Source of the DNA: Caproicibacter sp002399225
GTDB lineage: Bacteria > Bacillota > Clostridia > Oscillospirales > Acutalibacteraceae
DNA length: 64,000 nt
Reading direction: 5' to 3'
Assembly: GCA_036756705.1 (NCBI GenBank)
Contig: DAIOKN010000004.1
Span: 1-64,000, forward strand
A program made the position numbers and the translations under genes. Below, in pieces: positions 33,768 through 42,180 of this stretch. The number at the start of each line of letters is the position of its first letter. The stretch's first letter is position 1. Below the pieces are notes generated by a model. That model made no database searches, was not told the origin of the DNA, and worked only from the letters and a program-made list of their open reading frames with translations.

Positions 33768-35069
33768 ATGGTAATTCAATTATTTCACCGGCACAGCATT
33801 TTTACCTGCGCCGTTCTTCTTGCAATAGTGATTGCTGTGACGATGGCGGTCAACTTGAACCGCGGCGCGTCTGCACCGGCGTCCGCACGGCCGGTTTCTA
33901 CACCGACCAGCAGGAACGCCGCAGCCGTCTCTTCCCCTTCGGCTTTGACCGCGGCCAAACTCGCAGGAAGTCAAAATGAGATGCGCGCCGTCTGGGTGCC
34001 TTACCTCAGTTTGGATATGAGCCGGGAAAGCGATCAAAGCGAGCAGGCGTTTCTCAAAAAATTCAACGTGATTGTTCAGAACGCAAAAAAATGCGATCTG
34101 AATACCCTGATTGTTCAGGTCAGGCCGTTTGCGGACGCTCTGTACCAGTCCTCCTACTTTCCTTGGAGCCATGTTGTGGGAGGAACACAAGGGGTAAACC
34201 CGGGATATGATCCGCTTGCGGATATGGTCAAGGCTAGCCATCGGGCCGGAATGAAAATTCAAGCCTGGGTCAATCCGCTGCGGATACAGGTTTCCCATAC
34301 CCCTTCTATTTTAGCAGAGGGCAATGTCTACAATACTTGGAAAAAGGATCCCCAAAAGGCCGGCTGGACGGTGGATTACAAGGACGGAAAATATTTGAAT
34401 CCCGCTTATAACGGCGTCCGTCGCCTGGTTGCGGACGGAGTGAAAGAGATTGCTCAGAAATACGATGTGGATGGAATTCAGTTTGACGATTATTTTTACC
34501 CGACGCAGGATGCGGCTTTTGACAGCACTGCATATCAGGCGTATTGCGCGTCCGCTCAAAAAACCGGCACGCCGATGAAACTCGCAGACTGGCGGCGGGC
34601 CAACATCAGCGCGCTTGTTTCTTTGGCCTACCAGGAGATCAAATCCGTCAAGCCGTCTCTCCCGTTCGGAATTGCCCCCCAGGGCAATGTTCAGAATGAC
34701 CTTGCGATGGGTGCGGATGTGGCAGCCTGGTGTTCCGCTTCCGGCTATGTGGACTATATTTGTCCGGAACTTTATGTGAATTTTGAAAATCCGGTTTTGC
34801 CGTTTGACGCCGCAGCGAAAAAATGGCGGCAGATGGTAACCAATTCAAACATCAAGCTCTATTATGGAATAGCGGTGTACAAAGCGGGTTCCGATGCGGA
34901 CAGCGGCACATGGAAAACCTCTTCAGGCGGGATCCTGGCACAGCAGGTAGAGTACGGCCGTAAAATTTCATGTGACGGTTTCATGTTCTATTCCTGTGAT
35001 TATCTGGATAAAGACCAAACGAAGCGCGAGGTTCAGAATGTTGTGGAGGTTTTGGCACATTCCTCTTGA
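33768..35069 (+). CDS. GHL10 family (DUF187) glycoside hydrolase-like protein, exported
   Basis: 433 residues. A short basic N-terminus and a membrane/signal segment (HSIFTCAVLLAIVIAVTMAV) are followed by a Ser/Ala/Pro-rich linker and a TIM-barrel domain: EMRAVWVPYLSLDM, NTLIVQVRPFADALY, AWVNPLRIQ, and the probable catalytic stretch VDGIQFDDYFYP. Family members are thought to act on cell-wall or related glycans; the substrate is not established. Starts at TTG 33741 and ATG 33747, 33759 and 33768 are in frame; AAAGG spacing favours 33768. Its last 37 bases overlap mtaB on the other strand. Confidence 0.85.
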   Translation: MVIQLFHRHSIFTCAVLLAIVIAVTMAVNLNRGASAPASARPVSTPTSRNAAAVSSPSALTAAKLAGSQNEMRAVWVPYLSLDMSRESDQSEQAFLKKFNVIVQNAKKCDLNTLIVQVRPFADALYQSSYFPWSHVVGGTQGVNPGYDPLADMVKASHRAGMKIQAWVNPLRIQVSHTPSILAEGNVYNTWKKDPQKAGWTVDYKDGKYLNPAYNGVRRLVADGVKEIAQKYDVDGIQFDDYFYPTQDAAFDSTAYQAYCASAQKTGTPMKLADWRRANISALVSLAYQEIKSVKPSLPFGIAPQGNVQNDLAMGADVAAWCSASGYVDYICPELYVNFENPVLPFDAAAKKWRQMVTNSNIKLYYGIAVYKAGSDADSGTWKTSSGGILAQQVEYGRKISCDGFMFYSCDYLDKDQTKREVQNVVEVLAHSS

Positions 35070-36358
35070 ACCGGCTCCGCCAGACAAAAGTCTTCTGCCG
35101 ACTCCGTGATGGTGACGGAAATCACCTTCCCGCAGAGATTTTCATCGCTGTGCATTTGAACCGGAGTATAATTTGCCGTGTATCCTTCGTAGACATCCGG
35201 GGCACATTCGCGTTCAAACAGAACGGATTCCGTCAGTCCCCGCTGATTTTTTAGAAAAGCCGACCTGACTTTCTCCGCAGTTTCAATCATGCGGTGGCTT
35301 CGGCTTTCCTTGACCTTTGGATCAACTTGCCCCGAAGCGCGGTCCGCGACGGTGCCGGGCCGCCTGGAGTAGGCGAAAACGTGTGTCTTTGCAAAACCAA
35401 TCTCTTTCACAAAAGCCCGCGAGGTTTCGAATTCTTCCTCGGTTTCCCCCGGAAAGCCGACCATGATATCCGTCGTGATGGCTGAGTTGGCGAATTCCCG
35501 GCACAGTCCATGCACGATCCGGCGATATTCTTCCGTGTCGTAATGGCGGTTCATACGCCCGAGGGTCTTGTCGCAGCCGCTTTGCAGCGCAAGGTGAAAC
35601 TGCGGGCACAGCTTTTTCTGGCGTCCCAGACGGGCAATCACCACGTCATCCATCTGCTCCGGTTCCAGCGATCCCAGCCGCACGCGTCGGATCCCGTCGG
35701 TGGCGCAGGCCGCCTCAACCGCATCGCAGAGTGTCAATCCCAGATCCTGACCGTAAGCGGAAAGATTAATGCCGGTCAGAACGACTTCCGAATATCCGCC
35801 TGCCGCAATTTGCCTTAATTCTTCCGTTAGATCCGCAAGCGGTTTGGATCGTACCGGGCCGCGCGCGTAGGGAATGATGCAGTAAGAGCAGTAGCGGTTG
35901 CAGCCGTCTTCTATCTTCAAAAAAGCCCTCGTCCGCTCGAAAAACCGATTTGTGCACATCGGCTCGAATTTTTCACCCTTTTTGTGCGGAACAATGTCGA
36001 CGATTCTTTGCCGGCCTTTTAAAAATTTTTGTAGGTCGGGGAGAAGCGAGGAACGGTTGGAATTGCCGAGGACGATGTCGGCCTCGGCCAGCTGGCTTTC
36101 TGCCGCCTGAGGGGATGCCTGTGGCAGACAGCCGGTTGCAATCAGGACGGCATTCGGATTTTTCCGGCGCATCCGATGCAGCATCTGTCGCACTTTCCTG
36201 TCGCTGACCGAGGTCACCGTGCAGGTATTCAGAATTACAACGTCGCTTTTTTCTGCCGGATCGCACACGGTGAAACCTGCCGCCTGCATACGATTCAGCA
36301 AAACCTGGGATTCGTATTGATTGACTTTGCAGCCCAAAGTGATGATGGAAACTTTCAT
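35033..36358 (-). CDS. mtaB: tRNA (N6-threonylcarbamoyladenosine(37)-C2)-methylthiotransferase
   Basis: 441-residue radical SAM methylthiotransferase turning t6A37 into ms2t6A in tRNA. The UPF0004 domain has the auxiliary-cluster cysteines (TLGCKVNQYES, LNTCTVTSVSD, ATGCLPQ); the radical SAM core has CNRYCSYCIIPYARG; a TRAM-like C-terminus follows. MKVSIITLGCK at 36358 has AAAGG 7 bases upstream; the frame is open further upstream without such a site. The 3' end runs 37 bases into the GHL10 gene from the opposite side, with no terminator between. Confidence 0.94.
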   Translation of the reverse strand: MKVSIITLGCKVNQYESQVLLNRMQAAGFTVCDPAEKSDVVILNTCTVTSVSDRKVRQMLHRMRRKNPNAVLIATGCLPQASPQAAESQLAEADIVLGNSNRSSLLPDLQKFLKGRQRIVDIVPHKKGEKFEPMCTNRFFERTRAFLKIEDGCNRYCSYCIIPYARGPVRSKPLADLTEELRQIAAGGYSEVVLTGINLSAYGQDLGLTLCDAVEAACATDGIRRVRLGSLEPEQMDDVVIARLGRQKKLCPQFHLALQSGCDKTLGRMNRHYDTEEYRRIVHGLCREFANSAITTDIMVGFPGETEEEFETSRAFVKEIGFAKTHVFAYSRRPGTVADRASGQVDPKVKESRSHRMIETAEKVRSAFLKNQRGLTESVLFERECAPDVYEGYTANYTPVQMHSDENLCGKVISVTITESAEDFCLAEPVQEECAKTSTTF

Positions 36359-36424
36359 GAATATGCCTTTCAAAAATAGATATTTTATTTTTTCCATGTG
36401 AAAAATCTATAGGTAAATTAGATC

Positions 36425-36453
36425 TTGACCTTCCGGAAAAGTTGATATATATT
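36425..36453 (+). promoter_or_regulatory. Sigma-A promoter for the HPr-like gene
   Basis: TTGACC (36425-36430), 17-base spacer, TATATT (36448-36453). Confidence 0.7.
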
Positions 36454-36487
36454 GTAGGGGATAAATAAAGCAGGGAGGTGTAACTGT

Positions 36488-36736
36488 ATGTACACGACTT
36501 CGATTCTTCTTTCCAGCATTGAAGCGGTAAGAAAGTTTGCCACATTGGCAAACTGCTATAAATTCCCGATCAATCTTACTACTGATAGGTACAAAATTGA
36601 TGCGAAGTCCATCATGGGAATTTTCAGCTTGGATTTGTCCAAGCCGCTGAAAGTTGAAGTGGACAGCGACAATGCGGATGAATTTATCAAACAGTTACAG
36701 CAGTTCAAATGTAATCCTGTATCTGTCAAATCCTGA
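36488..36736 (+). CDS. HPr-like protein lacking the phosphorylatable histidine
   Basis: 82 residues matching the HPr fold in length and in its second half: DAKSIMGIFSLDL corresponds to the regulatory Ser46 loop of HPr (Ser41 here). The active-site region that normally reads GLHARPA is replaced by IEAVRKFA, so there is no histidine at the PTS phosphorylation position. It therefore cannot work as a PTS phosphocarrier. A Crh-like regulatory role through the serine is possible but unproven. GGGAGGTG lies 8 bases before ATG 36488; it has its own promoter and terminator, so it is a single-gene unit. Confidence 0.8.
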   Translation: MYTTSILLSSIEAVRKFATLANCYKFPINLTTDRYKIDAKSIMGIFSLDLSKPLKVEVDSDNADEFIKQLQQFKCNPVSVKS

Positions 36737-36747
36737 ATTACATTCTG

Positions 36748-36779
36748 CAGCGCGGCCGTGAGGCCGGCGCTGTTTTTTT
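36748..36779 (+). terminator. Terminator of the HPr-like gene
   Basis: CAGCGCGGCC (36748-36757), GTGA loop, GGCCGGCGCTG (36762-36772) with one bulged G, then seven T. It reaches the end of the converging ABC-F gene. Confidence 0.85.
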
Positions 36780-38682
36780 ATTGTTTGCCCTGTTGCTGGC
36801 ACAGATCGCTCCACTTTTCCATGAGCTGGTCGTTTTCCGTTTTCAGAGCGTTAATTTTTTCCGTCAGGTCCATCGCCGCCTGATAGTCGCTGGCTGTGGA
36901 TGGGTTGGAAAACTGTTTTTCCATGTTGGCAATTTCCTTTTCATTTTGATCGATCTTCTGCTCTGTGCGGAGAATGGCCGATTTTTGTTTTCTCAGGGCG
37001 GCTTCCTGCTTTTTTCTCTTTTTATAATCGTTTTCAGCATGGACTTCATGGGAAGAAGGGGAGGCTCGCTTCGCTTTGACCCGCTCCAGATACTCCTCGT
37101 AATTCTTTCCGCAGTCTTCTATTCCATTCGGTTTCAAAGCGTAAACACGGCTGGCAATTTTATTAATGAAATACCGGTCGTGGGAGACGACCAGCAAGGT
37201 TCCGTCATAATCTTCCAAGGCTGTTTCCAGCGCTTCGCAGGAGGGAAGATCCAAATGGTTGGTCGGTTCGTCCAGCAGAAGAAAGTTGTCGCGTGAAAGC
37301 ATCAGACGGAGCAGAAGAATTCTGGCGCGCTCTCCGCCGCTGAGCATGGAGACCTGTTTGAAAACGCTGTCACCCTGAAACAGAAAAACAGCGAGCGCGC
37401 TGCGAATTTGAGTCTCTGTCATTTGCGGGTAATAGTCCCAGATTTCGTCGATGACCTGTTTTTCAGGCCGCAGTCCGGTCTGAAGCTGGTCGTAGTAGCC
37501 CGGTTTTACGCCGGTGCCAAAACGGACAAAACCGCGGTCGGCGGAAAGTCGGCTAAGAAGGATTTTCAGCAAAGAAGTTTTGCCGCATCCGTTGGACCCG
37601 ACCAGAAAGACGCGGTCGCCCCGGTGAATTTCAAATGAAACATTCTGAAAGAGAGAGATTTTATCGAAAGAAAGAGCAAGTCCGTCGGCCGTTAATACAT
37701 CGTTGCCGCTGCGCACGTCGGTTCCAAAGTGAAAGTGAAGCGTATTTTCCTTTGCATCGGGTTTTACAAGTGTCTGTTCCAGCCGATTGATCATTTTCTG
37801 CTTGTTTTCTGCCGTTTTAATATTCTTTTCACGGTTCCACCTGTGCTGCTGTTCTACAATACCCTCCAGCCGCACGATTTCTTTTTTCGTATTTTCATAT
37901 TTTCGTTCCAGGGTAAGATCATTTTGGCTTTTTTGTTCCAGAAAAGCAGTGTAATTTCCTTTATATAAACTTAATCTGTGGTCCTTTAGGTCAAAGGTGC
38001 GGTTTGTGACCCGATCCAGAAAATATCGATCATGCGAAATGACCAGGTAGGCCGCCTTGGAAGAACTGAGGAATTCTTCCAGCCATTCGACGGAGATCAG
38101 GTCGAGGTGATTGGTCGGCTCGTCGAGCAACATCAGATTGGCTCCGCTGAGCAACAGCTTGGCAAGCTGCAGTTTAGCGCGCTGCCCTCCGCTCAGCTTT
38201 CCAACGGGAGTCGCGGTCTGCTCCTCCGAAAAGCCGAGTCCCGACAAAGCGGAGCGGGCCCGGCTGCGAAAGGTCAGACCGCCGTCCGCGAGGAACCGGT
38301 CGTTCAGTATGGTCTGGCGTTCCACCAGAGCGTCGATATTTTGTGCGGTTCCCTTCCGCAGAGCCCGGCCGATTTCTTCCAGTTCGCGTTCCTGCTCGAT
38401 CAGCCGGGAAAATACCGTCATCACTTCATCCAAAGCGCTTCGGTCCAGGTCGCGGCAGACATGCTGCTCCATATAGCCGAGCGTTGTTTTCCCCGCGAGA
38501 GAAATGGTTCCCATGTCCGGGGAAAGATCTCCGGTGATCAGCTTCAGCAGAGTCGTTTTGCCGGAGCCGTTGCTGCCGACCAGGCCAATTCGGTCATTTT
38601 CCTGTATTTCAAAGGAAACGCCGCTGAGAACTGTTTGGGTCCCAAACGACTTTCCCAGATTTCCGACACTGAGGTAGCCCAT
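36778..38682 (-). CDS. ABC-F family ATP-binding cassette protein
   Basis: 634 residues with two ABC cassettes and no membrane domain. First cassette: GSNGSGKTT, LSGGQRAKLQLAKLLL, LLDEPTNHLDL; then a charged linker; second cassette: GSNGCGKTS, LSGGERARILLLRL, LLDEPTNHLDL; then a coiled-coil tail rich in Lys/Glu/Gln. ABC-F proteins act on ribosomes as translation factors or in antibiotic resistance; this layout is closest to the housekeeping YdiF/Uup-like type. ATG 38682 follows GGAAGGA, with a promoter at 38746-38774. Resistance cannot be inferred. Confidence 0.93.
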   Translation of the reverse strand: MGYLSVGNLGKSFGTQTVLSGVSFEIQENDRIGLVGSNGSGKTTLLKLITGDLSPDMGTISLAGKTTLGYMEQHVCRDLDRSALDEVMTVFSRLIEQERELEEIGRALRKGTAQNIDALVERQTILNDRFLADGGLTFRSRARSALSGLGFSEEQTATPVGKLSGGQRAKLQLAKLLLSGANLMLLDEPTNHLDLISVEWLEEFLSSSKAAYLVISHDRYFLDRVTNRTFDLKDHRLSLYKGNYTAFLEQKSQNDLTLERKYENTKKEIVRLEGIVEQQHRWNREKNIKTAENKQKMINRLEQTLVKPDAKENTLHFHFGTDVRSGNDVLTADGLALSFDKISLFQNVSFEIHRGDRVFLVGSNGCGKTSLLKILLSRLSADRGFVRFGTGVKPGYYDQLQTGLRPEKQVIDEIWDYYPQMTETQIRSALAVFLFQGDSVFKQVSMLSGGERARILLLRLMLSRDNFLLLDEPTNHLDLPSCEALETALEDYDGTLLVVSHDRYFINKIASRVYALKPNGIEDCGKNYEEYLERVKAKRASPSSHEVHAENDYKKRKKQEAALRKQKSAILRTEQKIDQNEKEIANMEKQFSNPSTASDYQAAMDLTEKINALKTENDQLMEKWSDLCQQQGKQ

Positions 38683-38745
38683 CCGATGTCCTTCCTATGT
38701 AACTGCTGATTGCAGGATTCGCGGAAGCTGTCGTCCGCCGAATAA

Positions 38746-38774
38746 ATTATAACGGAATTGCCATTTGAAATCAA
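38746..38774 (-). promoter_or_regulatory. Sigma-A promoter for the ABC-F gene
   Basis: Minus strand: TTGATT (38769-38774), 17-base spacer, TATAAT (38746-38751), leaving a leader of about 60 bases before ATG 38682. Confidence 0.7.
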
Positions 38775-38798
38775 GCAGCCGGCGGCTGTACGCCTGGT

Positions 38799-39242
38799 TT
38801 ACAGGTATCGTTTCAGCAGGTCGATGTCTTTTTGCCCATGCTCCAGATATTCTTCCGCCAGCCGTCGGCTTTCCGTGTCCTCATCCCCGAAGCGGTTCAT
38901 CGTTTTTGTAAGATCTTTCATGGCGGCTCCCGTACAGTGGATGGCGATCTTCGCTATGCGAGGCGCACTTTTGTCCCATGCGGTGTCCGCTTGGAGGGAC
39001 CGGCGCAAAACCCGATCCATGAGTCCCTGCTTTTCCGCAGGCTCCAGTCCGCATTTGCGCAAGATTGCCGCAGACCGCCCGGCAGTGCTGCAATACGCTT
39101 CCCGCTGGCGCTTTACCTGGGCTTTCAGATTTTTGTCCTGAATGACGGGCAAAACCAGCTCCGCCGCTTCCACACTCAGGCGGGCGATGCGAAACAGCTC
39201 GCTGGCGATTCTGTTCGCTTTTCTTTTCTGCTCCATATCCAT
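38799..39242 (-). CDS. Uncharacterised helical protein
   Basis: 147 residues that I do not recognise. It is almost entirely predicted helical from its composition (many Ala, Leu, Arg, Lys, Glu; few Gly/Pro) and has no signal peptide or membrane span. Four amphipathic segments can be marked: roughly 5-40, 42-65, 75-110 and 115-145, suggesting a four-helix bundle. No ligand-binding motif typical of ferritins is evident. AAGGAAG precedes ATG 39242. The product could be structural or stress-related; no function is claimed. It is co-oriented with the downstream ABC-F gene, which has its own promoter. Confidence 0.7.
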   Translation of the reverse strand: MDMEQKRKANRIASELFRIARLSVEAAELVLPVIQDKNLKAQVKRQREAYCSTAGRSAAILRKCGLEPAEKQGLMDRVLRRSLQADTAWDKSAPRIAKIAIHCTGAAMKDLTKTMNRFGDEDTESRRLAEEYLEHGQKDIDLLKRYL

Positions 39243-39307
39243 AGCCGTTCTTCCTTTTCACCGTGCTTTCTGTTTTTTAGGATGCCCGCCTGTGTCCCTG
39301 TTTAATC

Positions 39308-39336
39308 TGGACTTTTGGCCTGTGCAGGAATATAAT
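39308..39336 (+). promoter_or_regulatory. Sigma-A promoter for the TIM-barrel isomerase gene
   Basis: TGGACT (39308-39313), 17-base spacer, TATAAT (39331-39336). The ATG at 39356 is only 20 bases from the -10, so the leader is very short. Confidence 0.6.
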
Positions 39337-39355
39337 GAATTCCAGAGGTGATTTT

Positions 39356-40150
39356 ATGAAGGCTGGCATTTCCACGGCTTGTTTATATCCGATGCTGCTA
39401 GAAGACGCTTTTTCCACGTTGCTGAAACTGGGCTTTCGTGAATTTGAAGTATTTTTCAATACATTCAGAGAACTGAAACCGGGTTTTGTTCGGGATCTTC
39501 GACTCAGGGCCGATGACACCGGCAGCCATATACAGTCTGTGCATCCGTTTACCTCCGGCTATGAGAGCTTTTTGCTCTTTTCGGATTATGAACGCCGCTT
39601 TTTGGACGGGCTGGAATTTTACAAGCGGTATTTTGAAGTTTGCAATTTGCTGGGAGCCAAGATTCTTGTCCTCCACGGCAAGAGAAACGACCGGTGTTCT
39701 CAGGGCCCGGACGAACAGTATTTTGACCGATATGAACAGCTGTACCAGCTCGGCAAGAAATTCGGCGTTACGGTTGCGCAGGAAAATGTCAACCAGTTTC
39801 TGAGCGATCAGCCTGACTTTATTGCGAGGATGCGGCAGGCATGTGGCCGTGACTGTGCCTTTGTTCTGGATATTAAGCAGGCGGTTCGGGGCGGTCAGGA
39901 CCCGCTCAGACTTTGCACGGCAATGGGGAAGCAGATCATCCATGTACATATCAATGACAATCGCTCCGATTCCGACTGCCTGCTGCCCGGCTGCGGAACC
40001 ATGGATTATCCTGCGCTGGTGCGGATGCTGAGGAGCTTCCATTTTGATGGTGATCTGATTATAGAGGTTTACCGAAAAAATTTCAGCCAGCTTCAGGAAT
40101 TGCTTTCGGCAAAGCAGACAGTAGAAAAACTGATTTGTGGGATTTCATAG
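39356..40150 (+). CDS. Sugar phosphate isomerase/epimerase family protein (AP endonuclease 2-like TIM barrel)
   Basis: 264 residues of the xylose isomerase-like TIM-barrel family. The metal ligands expected at strand ends can be seen: HGKRND, AQENV (Glu), LDIKQA (Asp) and IHVHINDN (His), then EVYRKN near the end. Relatives isomerise or epimerise sugars, sugar acids or inositols; the substrate cannot be read here. ATG 39356 follows GAGGTG by 5 bases. It stands alone with its own promoter; nrdR follows under a separate promoter. Confidence 0.82.
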   Translation: MKAGISTACLYPMLLEDAFSTLLKLGFREFEVFFNTFRELKPGFVRDLRLRADDTGSHIQSVHPFTSGYESFLLFSDYERRFLDGLEFYKRYFEVCNLLGAKILVLHGKRNDRCSQGPDEQYFDRYEQLYQLGKKFGVTVAQENVNQFLSDQPDFIARMRQACGRDCAFVLDIKQAVRGGQDPLRLCTAMGKQIIHVHINDNRSDSDCLLPGCGTMDYPALVRMLRSFHFDGDLIIEVYRKNFSQLQELLSAKQTVEKLICGIS

Positions 40151-40158
40151 TTCCGCTT

Positions 40159-40187
40159 GATATTGCTGAAAAAAATTGGTATAATCA
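40159..40187 (+). promoter_or_regulatory. Sigma-A promoter for nrdR
   Basis: TTGATA (40159-40164), 17-base spacer, TATAAT (40182-40187), 20 bases before ATG 40208. No obvious NrdR box was identified beside it. Confidence 0.75.
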
Positions 40188-40207
40188 TAAAAGAGGTGAT
40201 CCGACCG

Positions 40208-40669
40208 ATGAAGTGCCCGTATTGCGGTTATGCAGAAAGCAAAGTCATTGATTCCCGCCCGACGGATGAGGGAGAACGAATCCGCAGGCGCAGGGAATGC
40301 CTGCGGTGTTCCAAACGCTTTACCACCTATGAAGTGATTGAAACAGTGCCCATCGTCGTGATCAAAAAGGACAAGTCCCGCGAAGCATTCGACCGCAATA
40401 AGCTGCTGAACGGCCTTTTGCGGGCCTGTGAGAAGCGGCCGGTCTCCGTTGAAACGCTGGAAAAGATTGTCGATGAAATTGAAGGGATGCTTCAGAATTC
40501 CTTGGACCGGGAAGTTCCCTCCAGCCTGATCGGTCAATACGCGATGGAGAAACTGAAATCGGTGGATGAGGTGGCTTATGTGCGCTTTGCATCGGTTTAT
40601 CGCCAGTTCAAAGATGTCAACACCTTTATGGAAGAATTGAGCCGGATCATCAAAAGCAAAAAGAAATAG
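40208..40669 (+). CDS. nrdR: Transcriptional repressor NrdR
   Basis: 153 residues. NrdR represses ribonucleotide reductase genes when dATP rises. N-terminal zinc ribbon CPYCG...CLRCSKRFTTYE with the conserved DSRPTDEGERIRRRREC between, then the ATP-cone domain (VIKKDKSREAFDRNKLLNGL). ATG 40208 lies 9 bases after GAGGTG. The monocistronic unit ends in a terminator at 40705. Confidence 0.97.
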   Translation: MKCPYCGYAESKVIDSRPTDEGERIRRRRECLRCSKRFTTYEVIETVPIVVIKKDKSREAFDRNKLLNGLLRACEKRPVSVETLEKIVDEIEGMLQNSLDREVPSSLIGQYAMEKLKSVDEVAYVRFASVYRQFKDVNTFMEELSRIIKSKKK

Positions 40670-40704
40670 GAATTGATTCATTCCGCATGAGAAAAACGGA
40701 TGTT

Positions 40705-40742
40705 CAGCCGCCAATGATGAAAAAGTTGGGCGGCTGTTTTTA
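40705..40742 (+). terminator. Terminator of nrdR
   Basis: CAGCCGCC (40705-40712) pairs with GGCGGCTG (40729-40736), then TTTTT. Confidence 0.85.
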
Positions 40743-40841
40743 TGGCTGAGCCAGGGTCGGGTTAGAAATGTTCTCAGACCGTTTCTTTTATTTCTTTTAG
40801 CCCGGCATGGCAAGAATAAACTATATTTAGAGATGAAATGC

Positions 40842-40870
40842 TTTACTTTGCACAATCCATCATGTAAAAT
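40842..40870 (+). promoter_or_regulatory. Probable promoter of the pyrH operon
   Basis: TTTACT (40842-40847), 17-base spacer, TAAAAT (40865-40870), about 27 bases before the pyrH start. The -35 is weak. Confidence 0.5.
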
Positions 40871-40897
40871 AAGAGAAACTGAACAGGAGTGTTGAAA

Positions 40898-41623
40898 TTG
40901 CAGCCAAAATATAAAAGGATACTGCTGAAACTCAGCGGAGAAAGTCTGGCCGGAAACAAAACGCATGGCATCGATTTCGACCGGGTACTGGAAATCTGCA
41001 AACCGGTGAAACAGTGCGCGGACATGGGTGTGCAAATCGGCATTGTGGTAGGCGGAGGAAACTTCTGGCGCGGGCGCAGCAGCGGCAAAATGGATCGGAC
41101 GCGCGCCGACCATATGGGAATGCTTGCAACCACAATCAATGCGCTCGGGGTGGCGGATGCTTTGGAGCAACTCGGCCTTACGGTGCGGGTTCAGACTGCC
41201 ATTGAGATGAGGCAGATCGCAGAACCTTATATTCGCAACCGGGCGGTCCGGCATATGGAAAAGGGAAGAGTTGTAGTGTTTGGCTGCGGCACGGGGAATC
41301 CTTTCTTTTCAACCGATACGGCCGCCGCGCTCAGAGCCGCGGAAATTGACGCAGATATTGTTATGAAGGCAACCATGGTAGACGGTGTTTACGACAGCGA
41401 CCCGAAAACGAACCCGAACGCGGTCAAATTCAATTCCCTGACTTTTCTCGATGTACTGAACCGTGGGCTTCATGTGATGGACAGCACTGCCGCTTCGCTT
41501 TGCATGGACAATCATATTCCTATTTTGGTTTTCAGCATTGAGCAGCCTGAGAACATCATGCGCGCGGTTTGTGGGGAACCGATCGGCACCATTATAAAAG
41601 ATGCGAAGGAGGATCAGTCATGA
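40898..41623 (+). CDS. pyrH: UMP kinase
   Basis: 241-residue hexameric bacterial UMP kinase of the amino acid kinase fold. Motifs: RILLKLSGESLAG, VVGGGNFWRGR, FGCGTGNPFFSTDTAAALRA, MVDGVYDSDP. The start is uncertain: GTG 40889, TTG 40892 and TTG 40898 are close together; AGGAG (40884-40888) spacing favours TTG 40898. It overlaps frr by 4 bases. The pyrH-frr-uppS-cdsA-dxr-rseP-ispG-polC order is well conserved in Clostridia. Confidence 0.96.
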   Translation: MQPKYKRILLKLSGESLAGNKTHGIDFDRVLEICKPVKQCADMGVQIGIVVGGGNFWRGRSSGKMDRTRADHMGMLATTINALGVADALEQLGLTVRVQTAIEMRQIAEPYIRNRAVRHMEKGRVVVFGCGTGNPFFSTDTAAALRAAEIDADIVMKATMVDGVYDSDPKTNPNAVKFNSLTFLDVLNRGLHVMDSTAASLCMDNHIPILVFSIEQPENIMRAVCGEPIGTIIKDAKEDQS

Positions 41624-42174
41624 AAGAAGTATTGTCGGATGCGGAAAACCGCATGAAAAAAAGCGTTTCAGTTCTTTCAGAAAACTATGCTGCCATTCGC
41701 GCGGGCCGGGCAAATCCCGCTGTTCTGAATCGGATTAAAGTCGATTATTATGGTGCGCCGACCGCGGTCAACCAGCTTGCGGCTGTTTCCGTCAGCGAGG
41801 CCCGTGTTCTGACGATTCAGCCTTGGGATATTTCTCTCTGCAAGGCGATCGAACGGGCGATTGAAACTTCGGATTTGGGGATCAATCCGCAGAATGACGG
41901 CAAGGTTATTCGCCTCACTTTTCCGCAGCTTTCAGAAGAGAGGCGCCGCGACCTTGTCAAGGAAGCCGGTAAGATGTCGGAGGAGTGCAAGGTTGCAATC
42001 CGCTCCATTCGGCGGGACGCAATGGAAAAACTGAAAGCAAAGAAAAAAAATTCAGAGCTGACAGAAGATGATTTGAAAACAGCGGAAAAGCATACTCAGG
42101 AGCTAACGGACAAATACTGTAAGGAAGCGGATCAGGTTTTCGAAAACAAAAAAAAGGAAATTTTGGAGATTTAA
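41620..42174 (+). CDS. frr: Ribosome recycling factor
   Basis: 184-residue RRF that with EF-G splits post-termination ribosomes. MKEVLSDAENRMKKSV, AGRANPAVLNRIKVDYYGAP and the C-terminal helix LTDKYCKEADQVFENKKKEI are typical. AAGGAGG lies 9 bases before ATG 41620; the start overlaps the pyrH stop. Confidence 0.97.
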   Translation: MKEVLSDAENRMKKSVSVLSENYAAIRAGRANPAVLNRIKVDYYGAPTAVNQLAAVSVSEARVLTIQPWDISLCKAIERAIETSDLGINPQNDGKVIRLTFPQLSEERRRDLVKEAGKMSEECKVAIRSIRRDAMEKLKAKKKNSELTEDDLKTAEKHTQELTDKYCKEADQVFENKKKEILEI

Positions 42175-42180
42175 CATAAG

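Noticed and set aside
36778..38682. Antibiotic-resistance ABC-F
   Set aside because: Layout fits the housekeeping YdiF/Uup-like type and no leader-peptide attenuator typical of resistance genes was seen.
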